Both the position numbers and the translations under genes were made by a program. From Bacillota bacterium (GTDB lineage: Bacteria; Bacillota; Bacilli; Paenibacillales; NBRC-103111): a DNA stretch of 14,042 nt. Of the stretch, positions 1 through 6,407 are shown in pieces (position 1 is the first letter of the stretch; each line of letters starts with the position of its first letter). The stretch lies in contig JAEWMH010000215.1 in assembly GCA_023393235.1 (NCBI GenBank), positions 1 to 14,042 of the forward strand, in the 5' to 3' direction. The notes under the pieces were generated by a model, which had not been told where the DNA came from, ran no database searches, and saw only the letters and a list, made by a program, of their open reading frames with translations.

Positions 1-830
1 ATATGGGCCTTGAAGAGCCTGCAGAAATAAGAGCCGTTCATCAGCCCGATCTCCTCCGCGATCAAAGAAACCGGCTTGTGGGTGGTGGTCAGCAGGTGGA
101 CCGCCTGATGGATCCGGCGGGTGGCAATATAATCCGAGATGGTGATGCCGGTGGCTGCTTTAAACAAGTGGGCAATATGGTACGGAGACAAATGCAGCGC
201 CTGGGCCATTTCCTCCAGACTGTACGGAGCGGTAAAATTGGCCTCGATCCAGCTTAGGATATGCTCCACCTGATGGTTTTTCCTCCGGCTTTCCATATCC
301 GTATCCAGCAGCTCCTGCTTGTCCCATAATTGCTTCAGCTTGCGGAAGAGGATGACCAGAAATAAGGAGGCCTCTTCATTCCGATCCTTCGCGGGAAGAG
401 ACGGCAGCCGCTCCTGCATATCAATGAACAACTGCTCCAAATCATCCCCGCCGTCCACCCCGTACAGGCAGGGAAAAGGAAGCTTACCCAAGTGGATAAA
501 CTGGAAGAAGCTGTGTAAGGCCGGCCATTTTTGAAAATAACTGTCGAACCGGGTTGGCTCGAAGGTGACCACGGACCGCTCAAAGGACTGGTTATCTGAA
601 TAATCCAGACTCAGATGGTGAAGCTGGTAGGGCTGGAACATACACAGCATACCCGGCTTGATGGGGTAGCTGTTGTTATTCACGATCATGGTGCCTTTGC
701 CCTGGTGGATCCACAAAAACTCCATCCCCAGGTGGGAATGGAAGGTTTCCTTATGCTCGTAATTTACACTCTTGCGTTTGTAGGCAAACTGCAAGGGCTC
801 CCCGCTGAAGTGGCCCACCATATATGACAT
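1..830 (-). CDS. AraC-family transcriptional regulator (C-terminus cut by window edge)
   Basis: I translated this frame directly; it stays open to base 1, so the last residues are missing, probably some 15-25 judging by family length. The N-terminal half reads as a cupin-type sensor domain (YEHKETFHSHLGMEFLWI, then a GTMIVNNNSYPI strand pair and PYQLHHL). The C-terminal 90 or so residues form the double helix-turn-helix of the AraC/XylS family (YSLEEMAQALHLSPYHIAHL, then ISDYIATRRIHQAVHLL and ending SYFCRLFKAH). I chose the ATG at 830 because GGGGAGG lies 8 nt upstream. An in-frame ATG at 896 would add 22 residues but has only a weak ribosome site. It is divergent from the oxidoreductase at 1150, so a local activator or repressor role responding to a sugar or related metabolite is inferred; the ligand is unknown. 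Confidence 0.93.
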   Translation of the reverse strand, partial: MSYMVGHFSGEPLQFAYKRKSVNYEHKETFHSHLGMEFLWIHQGKGTMIVNNNSYPIKPGMLCMFQPYQLHHLSLDYSDNQSFERSVVTFEPTRFDSYFQKWPALHSFFQFIHLGKLPFPCLYGVDGGDDLEQLFIDMQERLPSLPAKDRNEEASLFLVILFRKLKQLWDKQELLDTDMESRRKNHQVEHILSWIEANFTAPYSLEEMAQALHLSPYHIAHLFKAATGITISDYIATRRIHQAVHLLTTTHKPVSLIAEEIGLMNGSYFCRLFKAH

Positions 831-1149
831 GGGTTCATCCTCCCCGTGGTTCATCGTGAGTGCTAGTGGAGCAATGGCCACTTCGTCAGCATACATTGCG
901 CTTCCGGCTATCTCTACTATATCACAGTCCGGGCTAACAACCGCAATCTGGTGTTATTTTTTCAACTATGGGGAATCACAATTATTGCCCGGCTTGGGCT
1001 ATTCTTTTATAAGGGGCAACGTCTCTGAGGACAAAATTTTTAATTCTGCTAAAATATGAAGAAAAGCGCTTCCATTTAGCCCAGTGTTGAGGCTGGCTTA
1101 GGATTGGAAGCAGCTGCAATATAATGAGCCATGAGGAGGAAACCACATC
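831..1149. promoter_or_regulatory. Divergent intergenic region with candidate operator repeats
   Basis: This 319-bp gap between two divergent starts has no credible gene. GCGCTTCC occurs twice in the same orientation (898-905 and 1066-1073), and its partial inverse GGAAGC is at 1106-1111. The right-hand pair forms the inverted repeat GCTTCCA / TGGAAGC with about 30 nt between arms. TATAAT at 1120-1125 is a good -10 for the plus-strand gene, but no convincing -35 lies 15-19 nt upstream, as expected for an activator-dependent promoter. It would give a leader of only about 20 nt before the oxidoreductase start. Calling these repeats binding sites for the adjacent regulator is inference. Confidence 0.35.
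916..946 (-). promoter_or_regulatory. Possible promoter of the AraC-family regulator
   Basis: On the minus strand TATAGT (916-921) is preceded by TGA, giving an extended -10 of the form TGnTATAAT. TTGCGG (941-946) is a poor -35 with a long 19-nt spacer. It sits about 85 bp upstream of the chosen start. The call rests on these matches only. Confidence 0.35.
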
Positions 1150-2226
1150 ATGCAAAAGAGTGACGGAATGAATTACGCGCCTAAGGGCAAGCCCAATCCG
1201 GTGGTTAAAGCGGGGGAATTCGTAATCGCGGCGGTTGCGTTGGATCATGGGCACATCTATGGAATGGTAAACGGCCTGCTGGAAGCGGGTGCAACCCTGA
1301 AGTGGGTGTATGACCGTGACCCGGCCAAGGCAGCAGCCTTCGCCAAGACCTATCCCCAGGTACAGATCGCCTCTACAGAAGAAGAGGTTTTGGCCGATCC
1401 GGAGGTGCACCTGATTGCCGGCGCCGCCATCACCTCTGAACGCGGGCCCCTTGGCTTGCGGGCGATGGATGCGGGCAAGGACTATTTTACGGACAAGGCT
1501 CCCTTCACCACCCTGGAGCAGCTGGAAGCAGCCCGTGCCAAGGTCAAGGAAACCGGCCGGAAATATATGGTCTACTACAGCGAACGGCTTCACGTGGAAT
1601 CGGCGGTTTATGCCGGGCAGCTTATCGAGCAGGGCGCTATCGGACGTGTGGTCCAGGTGACAGGCTTCGGCCCGCACCGGTTGAATGCCCCCTCCCGGCC
1701 GGACTGGTTCTTCAAGAAGGAGCAATACGGCGGCATCCTCTGCGATATCGGCAGCCATCAGGTGGAGCAGTTCCTGTTCTATGCCGGCTGCAAAAGTGCT
1801 CAGGTTCTCCACAGCAAGGTAGCCAACTATAACGCACCGAATTACCCCGAGCTGGAGGACTTCGGCGACGCAACACTGCTGGGGGATAACGGCGCCACCC
1901 AATATTTCCGGGTGGACTGGCTGACCCCTAACGGCCTTGGCACCTGGGGCGATGGCCGGACTCTGATCCTGGGCACCGAAGGCTACATCGAGCTCCGCAA
2001 ATATATCGACATCGCCCGGGACAAATCCAGCAACCACGTGTATCTGGTTAACGGCGAGGGCGAGTACCACTTCCATGTGGACGGCCAAGTGGGGTATCCC
2101 TTCTTCGGCGAGCTGATCCTCGACTGCCTGAACCGCACCGAAAAGGCCATGACGCAAGAGCATGCCTTTATGGCCGCGGAGCTGTGCCTGAAGGCGCAAG
2201 CCCAGGCTGTGCGCATCGAGGGGTAG
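1150..2226 (+). CDS. Gfo/Idh/MocA-family NAD(P)-dependent oxidoreductase
   Basis: A 358-residue protein of normal family length. The N-terminal half is a Rossmann fold in which the usual glycine-rich loop reads ALDHGHIYGM (residues 30-39), followed by VYDRDPAKAAAFA at the end of the second strand. The EKP-type loop is present as DKAP (115-118). The C-terminal half carries GGILCDIGSHQVEQ, matching the family's D-x-G-x-H motif (D199, H203). Members usually oxidise or reduce a sugar, inositol or related polyol; the substrate cannot be read from the sequence. The ATG at 1150 is set by GAGGAGG at 1133-1139, 10 nt upstream. It ends in TAG; the frame behind that stop stays open through the 15-bp repeat array to a TGA at 2581-2583. 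It is probably monocistronic, with a terminator at 2440, and probably controlled by the divergent AraC-type regulator. Confidence 0.93.
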   Translation: MQKSDGMNYAPKGKPNPVVKAGEFVIAAVALDHGHIYGMVNGLLEAGATLKWVYDRDPAKAAAFAKTYPQVQIASTEEEVLADPEVHLIAGAAITSERGPLGLRAMDAGKDYFTDKAPFTTLEQLEAARAKVKETGRKYMVYYSERLHVESAVYAGQLIEQGAIGRVVQVTGFGPHRLNAPSRPDWFFKKEQYGGILCDIGSHQVEQFLFYAGCKSAQVLHSKVANYNAPNYPELEDFGDATLLGDNGATQYFRVDWLTPNGLGTWGDGRTLILGTEGYIELRKYIDIARDKSSNHVYLVNGEGEYHFHVDGQVGYPFFGELILDCLNRTEKAMTQEHAFMAAELCLKAQAQAVRIEG

Positions 2227-2241
2227 GCTGGAAGCCGCAGG

Positions 2242-2430
2242 GAGCGCGGAGCGATAGAGCGTAAAGCGGCAGAGCTTAAAGCGGCAGAGCGTAAAGCGGC
2301 AGAGCTTAAAGCGGCAGAGCGTAAAGCGGCAGAGCGTAAAGCGGCAGAGCGTAAAGCGGCAGAGCGTAAAGCGGCAGAGCGTAAAGCGGCAGAGCGTAAA
2401 GCGGCAGAGCTTAAAGCGGCAGAGCTTAAA
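2242..2430 (+). repeat. Tandem array of a 15-bp unit, about 12.7 copies
   Basis: The unit is agagcgtaaagcggc. Eleven full copies run head to tail from 2256 to 2420, with a 10-base partial copy at 2421-2430. A degenerate copy (10 of 15 bases) lies directly upstream in phase at 2242-2256. Copies differ only at one base, agagcG or agagcT, in the order G,T,G,T,G,G,G,G,G,G,T, then T in the partial copy. The perfect period and near identity point to recent slippage expansion. Fifteen bases are five codons: in the frame of the upstream gene the array reads E-R/L-K-A-A repeated, a strongly helical pattern, but it lies after a TAG stop and has no start codon of its own. The array is flanked by 10-bp direct repeats GGAAGCCGCA at 2230-2239 and 2438-2447. 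No spacers occur, so it is not a CRISPR array. Confidence 0.95.
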
Positions 2431-2439
2431 ATATGTAGG

Positions 2440-2473
2440 AAGCCGCATGACGTTGGGTCATGCGGCTTTTTTT
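2440..2473 (+). terminator. Rho-independent terminator of the oxidoreductase gene
   Basis: A perfect 12-bp stem (AAGCCGCATGAC at 2440-2451 with GTCATGCGGCTT at 2457-2468), a 5-nt GTTGG loop, and a run of seven T ending at 2473. It lies 214 bp after the stop codon, beyond the repeat array, so the array would be part of the transcript's 3' end. Confidence 0.9.
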
Positions 2474-2558
2474 GTTGTGGGACTGGCCACCGTACACACG
2501 CGCCGCCTTACGGACCTACGTTCCGTTATTTTGCGAAAACCAGTGTTTTTTCTGATCA

Positions 2559-2688
2559 TACGGACTGTAGAGACGCTATATGAAGGTAAACGGCGGAATT
2601 AGGCAGCTTTAGAGGCAAATAAGGTATCCTCTGTCCGCGAAATCCGGGAAAACGTTGAAAACGGGGAAATAGCGCATCCTGTGTCCGT
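2559..2688. repeat. Three degenerate copies of a ~21-bp intergenic motif
   Basis: The gene-free stretch 2474-2774 holds three related motifs approximating AATAGCGTATCCTCTGTCCG: one inverted at 2559-2580 and two direct at 2618-2638 and 2668-2688, the direct copies being 50 bp apart. The matches are imperfect but each keeps ATA, TC and GTCCG in register. The surroundings (for example ACGGACCTACGTTCCGTTA at 2512-2530) share the same GTCCG-rich texture. I take this as a degenerate intergenic repeat family, possibly common in this host's genome. No gene, RNA or promoter is otherwise visible here, and no attachment-site duplication can be tested because the other prophage end is outside the window. 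Confidence 0.5.
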
Positions 2689-2774
2689 TGGAGCAAACAT
2701 CCAATTGATCGAGGACCCTGAAAAAATGACATTACCCCCGACTTTTGTCCCCAGCCCACCAATAAACTCCCCCA

Positions 2775-3575
2775 CTATTCGGCTTGCAGCCCAGAGGCGG
2801 CCCTAAGTTCGTTCGCCAGATGATGCTGCCAATCGCGCAGCCCCTTCCACGCCTCCGCGTCCTTCATGCGTCCCTCTTGCTCCGCCTTGACCCGTTCTGC
2901 CTCACATTCGGTCCAGTGTTTTTTCAGAAAGCTGTCGATAATATTGGCCGCCACCTCTTTGCTTAGCTGCGGCGCCGCCGGTTTAACCGCCATCCCTACT
3001 CGCCACCCTCCCGCATCCCCGTTGGACTCACAGCGGTCAATGCCGATGCCGTTGACGGAGATGTCATTTTCATATTGGTAGATGCTGTTTTGCGTTAATA
3101 CCTGCCCGCGGCTCCAGGCATAGGTTTGCATCAGCTTTTGGGTGACCCCGCGTTGGTACATCGCTTTACAAACTGCATAAGAGCCGTAGATTCCCAACTC
3201 ATACCCGTCGATCTCCGCATCGAATGCCCGCATATAGGCTTCAATCCGGTCATAGTCCGCTGCCTGCGCATCATAATCCACCGCTGCATAAATGGCGCTG
3301 CCCTCCGGCTGACCAACTTGCTTGGCGTGTGCCAATGCTTGTCTGCCGTCGGCTTGTCCCGCGGCAGCGCCCTCCCGGGGACGGCTGGCGGTGCGCTCGA
3401 ACAGGGAGACAATGTACAATCCCGCCTCGGAAATATCTTTGGCTTCCACGGCCGAAAGCGCCTTCCAGCTGGTTGGATGATCCAGATACCTCCCCACAAA
3501 AACAAAACCCTGTGCGGCAAACGCCCGGGCTTTCTCGGCTGTTAACCGGGTGGCGGTATCAAAGCCTTTTGCCAT
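2775..3575 (-). CDS. Endolysin with DUF1906 (GH25-like) catalytic domain
   Basis: A 266-residue probable cell-wall hydrolase and last gene of the lysis cassette. Residues 1-192 match the DUF1906 / Rv2525c-like glycoside-hydrolase fold: it opens with KGFDTAT, then FVGRYL, IYAAVDYDAQ (acidic residues D100 and D102 in the expected active-site strand), LGIYGSYAV, YAWSRGQ, YQYEND and GIGIDR. A short AVKPAAPQ linker leads to a charged helical C-terminal segment (about 204-262: NIIDSFLKKHW..., HHLANELRAASGL) of a type I associate with Bacillales phage lysins and interpret as a targeting or cell-wall-binding region. There is no signal peptide, consistent with release through the upstream holin. The ATG at 3575 lies one base after the holin stop, with a G-rich ribosome site inside the holin's last codons. 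Exact bond specificity is not known for this domain. Confidence 0.9.
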   Translation of the reverse strand: MAKGFDTATRLTAEKARAFAAQGFVFVGRYLDHPTSWKALSAVEAKDISEAGLYIVSLFERTASRPREGAAAGQADGRQALAHAKQVGQPEGSAIYAAVDYDAQAADYDRIEAYMRAFDAEIDGYELGIYGSYAVCKAMYQRGVTQKLMQTYAWSRGQVLTQNSIYQYENDISVNGIGIDRCESNGDAGGWRVGMAVKPAAPQLSKEVAANIIDSFLKKHWTECEAERVKAEQEGRMKDAEAWKGLRDWQHHLANELRAASGLQAE

Positions 3576-3576
3576 C

Positions 3577-3939
3577 TTAAGCGGCCCCCCGGTTCTTCGT
3601 GTCCAGCTCCTGCCAGGCCTTTTGCACGGCGGCCGTCACGTCCTCTGCGGACAGGCCGATCTTGTCCATACGCAGCCGGTCCAGCACGTAGCGCACCGCC
3701 TCGTTAAGCTTATGGTACCCGTCCTCCGTGGCATATTGATGCTCTGCCCAGGCATAGGCCTCCCCCGCCAGCTTATGCAGCAGCTCCCGCTGGGCGGCGC
3801 TGGTTCGGGCGGAGAGCCAAGCCTCCACCTTGGAGCGGAGCCGGGCGATCAGAGCCAGGATGAGCATGGCGAGGAGGCCAATAATGGCGGTTGCGATGGT
3901 TTCCAGGTAAGGCTGGGAAATTTCGATAATGGTGTTCAT
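3577..3939 (-). CDS. Phage holin, LLH family
   Basis: A 120-residue membrane protein with one clear transmembrane helix near the N-terminus (about residues 12-33, ATAIIGLLAMLILALIARL), then an amphipathic charged region (KVEAWLSARTSAAQRELLHK) and a soluble tail ending in AAVQKAWQEL. This layout and the KVEAWL...QREL...A.AWAEH pattern fit the LL-H type phage holin family. It would form lesions in the cytoplasmic membrane that let the adjacent endolysin reach the wall. The ATG is set by AAGGAGG about 10 nt upstream. It lies between xhlA and the endolysin, the usual lysis order. Confidence 0.88.
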   Translation of the reverse strand: MNTIIEISQPYLETIATAIIGLLAMLILALIARLRSKVEAWLSARTSAAQRELLHKLAGEAYAWAEHQYATEDGYHKLNEAVRYVLDRLRMDKIGLSAEDVTAAVQKAWQELDTKNRGAA

Positions 3940-3973
3940 AATGATATATCCTCCTTGGAGAGACGGCTTTTGG

Positions 3974-4282
3974 TTAGCCGCCCATCAGTTTGATTAGTAA
4001 GGTGGCACTGGCAATGCCGGTGCCCACCATGGTGACCGTCAGCCCGATCAGCCAGCGCTGGGCGGCCTGCATATCATTCAGACGGTGGTGAGCGGAGCGG
4101 GAAGCGTTGGAGTTGTCCGTCACCAGCTTCTCCAGCACCTCCAGCCGCCGGGAATGATCTGTCAGCTCCCGCATCAGCGTCACCACCTCCCGCAGCTGCA
4201 GCCGAACCTCGGTCATCTCTTTGACCGTCTCCTTCAAATCTTCGCATGGCGCTGACGCCACGGGACAGTCTTTCTGTGTCAT
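3974..4282 (-). CDS. xhlA: XhlA-type haemolysin/holin-associated membrane protein
   Basis: A 102-residue protein. The N-terminal three quarters is a charged heptad-like coiled coil (LKETVKEMTEVRLQLREVV... HSRRLEVLEKLV), followed by one C-terminal transmembrane helix (about residues 78-98, LIGLTVTMVGTGIASATLLI). This is the arrangement of PBSX XhlA, which acts with a holin to disrupt the membrane during lysis. I chose the ATG at 4282, with GGGAGGGGG just upstream, over an in-frame ATG at 4336: the longer form would translate through the terminator hairpin and has no ribosome site. It is the first gene of the lysis cassette, just after the two terminator hairpins. Confidence 0.85.
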   Translation of the reverse strand: MTQKDCPVASAPCEDLKETVKEMTEVRLQLREVVTLMRELTDHSRRLEVLEKLVTDNSNASRSAHHRLNDMQAAQRWLIGLTVTMVGTGIASATLLIKLMGG

Positions 4283-4303
4283 TAGTACCCCCTCCCTTCG
4301 GGG

Positions 4304-4332
4304 AAAAAAATGGCCCCTGGGGATCCAGGGGC
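4304..4332 (-). terminator. Rho-independent terminator or attenuator before the lysis genes
   Basis: Read on the minus strand, a perfect 8-bp stem GCCCCTGG / CCAGGGGC (4313-4332) with a 4-nt loop is followed by CA and seven T (complement of 4304-4310). It points leftward and lies 22 nt before the xhlA start, so it would stop tail-operon transcripts before the lysis genes unless bypassed. Confidence 0.8.
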
Positions 4333-4334
4333 AC

Positions 4335-4356
4335 AAAAAATACGCCTTTTGGGCGT
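4335..4356 (-). terminator. Second, weaker terminator hairpin in tandem
   Basis: On the minus strand a 5-bp stem ACGCC / GGCGT (4342-4356) with a CAAAA loop is followed by A and six T (4335-4340). It lies 10 bp after the stop codon of the 43-residue gene and directly upstream of the stronger hairpin. Confidence 0.55.
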
Positions 4357-4365
4357 CTGCTGTGA

Positions 4366-4497
4366 TTACTCTACAATTAAGGATTCCAAATCGTTGCCCT
4401 TAAGGATTTCTGCTACCTGCGGCTTGAGCGTAGCCGGGACATCCTTGTATGCGGTCTTACCGATAATTACCCGCTGGGCAAAAAACATTGCCATCAT
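4366..4497 (-). CDS. Small phage protein, CD1375-like (43 residues)
   Basis: A short gene reading MMAMFFAQRVIIGKTAYKDV then PATLKPQVAEILKGN and ending ESLIVE. The pattern hydrophobic start, K/R, then a D-V-P-A...V...L stretch resembles the small CD1375-family proteins that sit after the tail-fibre genes of Bacillota phages, in the place XkdX occupies in PBSX. The ribosome site AAAGGAGGGGAGG ends just before the ATG at 4497; ATGs at 4494 and 4488 are also possible starts. The very strong ribosome site and position right before tandem terminators support a real gene. Function is unknown. Confidence 0.75.
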   Translation of the reverse strand: MMAMFFAQRVIIGKTAYKDVPATLKPQVAEILKGNDLESLIVE

Positions 4498-4545
4498 GTC
4501 CTCCCCTCCTTTCGTGTGACATGATCTAGTAAAAGAAACGAATCA

Positions 4546-4863
4546 TCAATAGATCTTCATTGCCATTTCTGCGATGATGTCCTCGATAAAATCAGCCCGG
4601 TTAGATAATGCCTGGTTTTGAGCTTTTAGCAGCTTGTTTTCTGCCTCCAATGCATCTACCCGCTCTGCATCCGTTGGCGGTGTCAATTCCGGGGGCAGGT
4701 CCTTGATTGCATCCCAAGCTGCTTGAAGCTCCTTGTCTGTGGGCAAAGGTTCTTCTACTTTCCATTCGGAGATATAAACCCCGTTGCCCTGATCCGCGAG
4801 AAAGAAGTCTCTACCCGGAATTAAATGTGGGTAAATATGTTTTATGGAACTGGAATAATTCAT
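4546..4863 (-). CDS. xkdW: XkdW-family protein
   Basis: A 105-residue protein. The N-terminal half (IKHIYPHLIPGRDFFLADQG then ISEWKVEEPLPTDKELQAAW) matches the PBSX XkdW pattern; the C-terminal half is a coiled coil (VDALEAENKLLKAQNQALSN) ending in an amphipathic helix. I chose the ATG at 4863, which overlaps the tail-fibre stop by one base (TGATG) with GAGGGAG 8 nt upstream. A GTG at 4866 in the same frame is the alternative and adds one residue. Its position after the tail fibre is that of xkdW after xkdV in PBSX. The role is not established; many phages carry such a protein near the fibre as an accessory or assembly helper. Confidence 0.85.
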   Translation of the reverse strand: MNYSSSIKHIYPHLIPGRDFFLADQGNGVYISEWKVEEPLPTDKELQAAWDAIKDLPPELTPPTDAERVDALEAENKLLKAQNQALSNRADFIEDIIAEMAMKIY

Positions 4864-6407
4864 CACGGTAGCTCCCTCAGTAAAGTTATTGTCAGTCTAC
4901 AATTTACAATGTCACTGTTCAACAACGCCCCGTTCGTATAATAAGTTCTTTGGAAATTAATATTGTCACCCGCCTGCATGACAACTGTTCCAACAAAAAC
5001 ATCGTATGGCACCCATCTGTTATTCCCGTTATATGCGGATGATGACTCCACAATAATTATTTTTTGTAGTGCTGATACTGAGTTCAATCTAATATTCATA
5101 AGAAATGTTCCTGCGGGCCAACTGTAGCCTGCTCCCGAAGTTGACCATGCATACTCCCACTCAATAAGGTACACTCCCTTAACTTGGGCTGTAAACTTTG
5201 ACCCGTCAAATTCCCCCGAATTTGTTTCACCTTGATAATTAGGGTTAATACTGAATCCGGAAATTGAGCTGGTTACGTCGTTTACGAGGGTAATTCTATT
5301 CCAGTATGTTCTGATTCTTGAACGGCGGAGAAGTGCGTTGTAATCATTTTGACCAAGAATTTTAGAACCGTTAAAATATAAAGCGCCGTCTCCGGCGTCA
5401 CCTATGTTGAGCCTTCCGTCATAATCAGCCATACTACCAGGCCTGTGGAAATCAATATACTTTCCTATTTCAGCGGGGGTCCCAAAATCCGTCAATGAAA
5501 GGCTTGTCGCCTCAACCCTCCCCAAAACTTGTAAATTAGATGATATCGTGCCCCCTGTTTTAGGCAAAGCCCCATCCGCCTTAGCCTGTGCAGCCGCTGC
5601 AGCCGTCACTCCCGCACTCCCTCGGTCATATGCATCCTTGACCGCTTTAGGCGTAGCAGCCAACACCTCGGATGTATTATTAACCGCACTCGACAGCTGC
5701 ACCTTCCCCTTAACGGTCAAGCTGGCATCCGGAATGGTGGCGCCGGACACGGCCGTGTCCACATACCCCTTGTTGGCGATGTCTGCCGACACAGACGGAG
5801 CCACAACCTGCGCCCGGCCTGCTGAGTCACGCGCCATCAGAGTGCTGACGGTTGGGGCTGATGTGGCTCCATGAGCAGCACTCCCCACTGCTGCATGGGT
5901 GTTCAAATTGCTCTGTACCGCATCTACAGTATCCTTCCGCGCAATATCCGCCGCAGCCGAAGGTGCTGCTACTTGCGCCCGGCCAGAGGCATCCCGCTTC
6001 ATCAGGGTGCTGGCCGTACCGGCATTCGTTGCGGCATCCAAAATGGTCTTAATGGCAGCAATGGTCATCCCCGGCAGGGTCCGCCAGGTTGCTCCGCCTG
6101 TGATGGCCTTAATCATGTTGGCCAGCCACCCTAACAGGGTGGTGGGAGTGCCGCTGTCGCCAGTAGGTGCTGTGGTATCGCTCACCGTGCGGCTGCCGAT
6201 CACCGTATCAGTGGCCGCTCCTGCTGCCAAACCGTTGCTTCCTATTTTGGGTCCGTCTCCTGCAGCCCCCGTGTGACCGTGGCCGGAGGATGCCCCAAAT
6301 TTTCCGTCCAGCGCATCACTATTGCTGTTCAGATCCTCGATATTGACAACATCCTCGGCACCCGGTTTTTTCAAACCCAAATTATTGGTTGTCTGCACGT
6401 TCTTCAC
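4863..6407 (-). CDS. Tail fibre protein with probable receptor-binding C-terminal domain
   Basis: A 514-residue fibre. Residues 1-35 (LGLKKPGAEDVVNIEDLNSN) match the usual fibre attachment start; HGHTGAAGDGPKIG follows at 43-56. Two copies of a repeat, STLMxRDxxGRAQVxAPSxx then ADIAxK, lie at 133-157 and 188-213. Residues 230-262 (LTVKGKVQLSSAVNN, TSEVLAATPKAVKDAYD) are a phage tail-fibre repeat. KYIDFHRPGSMADYDGRLNI (317-336) is a motif common in fibres. The last 145 residues look like a jelly-roll, possibly C1q-like, head domain (FTAQVKGVYLIEWEY; FVGTVVMQAGDNINF), the likely receptor contact. The start is GTG at 6407, sharing GTGA with the XkdU stop, behind GAAGGAGAG. The DNA for the last 240 or so residues (4863-5540) is visibly more AT-rich than the rest, suggesting an exchanged head module. 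It corresponds in position to PBSX XkdV. Confidence 0.88.
   Translation of the reverse strand: MKNVQTTNNLGLKKPGAEDVVNIEDLNSNSDALDGKFGASSGHGHTGAAGDGPKIGSNGLAAGAATDTVIGSRTVSDTTAPTGDSGTPTTLLGWLANMIKAITGGATWRTLPGMTIAAIKTILDAATNAGTASTLMKRDASGRAQVAAPSAAADIARKDTVDAVQSNLNTHAAVGSAAHGATSAPTVSTLMARDSAGRAQVVAPSVSADIANKGYVDTAVSGATIPDASLTVKGKVQLSSAVNNTSEVLAATPKAVKDAYDRGSAGVTAAAAAQAKADGALPKTGGTISSNLQVLGRVEATSLSLTDFGTPAEIGKYIDFHRPGSMADYDGRLNIGDAGDGALYFNGSKILGQNDYNALLRRSRIRTYWNRITLVNDVTSSISGFSINPNYQGETNSGEFDGSKFTAQVKGVYLIEWEYAWSTSGAGYSWPAGTFLMNIRLNSVSALQKIIIVESSSAYNGNNRWVPYDVFVGTVVMQAGDNINFQRTYYTNGALLNSDIVNCRLTITLLRELP

Noticed and set aside
2242..2430. CRISPR array
   Set aside because: The repeats are 15 bp, head to tail, with no unique spacers and no cas genes nearby.
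982..2448. 488-codon open frame on the minus strand with (T/K)LCRF repeats
   Set aside because: It lies antisense over the whole oxidoreductase gene and the 15-bp array. The repeats are just the reverse reading of the array, and the sense gene has clear family motifs and a proper ribosome site. Its openness follows from codon bias of the sense gene.
2556..2762. 68-codon minus-strand frame after the endolysin
   Set aside because: It overlaps the degenerate intergenic repeats, has no recognisable motif and no good ribosome site; low-complexity chance frame.
2474..2774. Prophage attachment site
   Set aside because: The other end of the element is outside the window, so no direct repeat can be tested, and no tRNA gene or integrase is present here.
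4283..4336. Longer xhlA start at 4336
   Set aside because: The extension would translate the terminator hairpin and T-run, and it lacks a ribosome site, whereas the ATG at 4282 has GGGAGGGGG just upstream.
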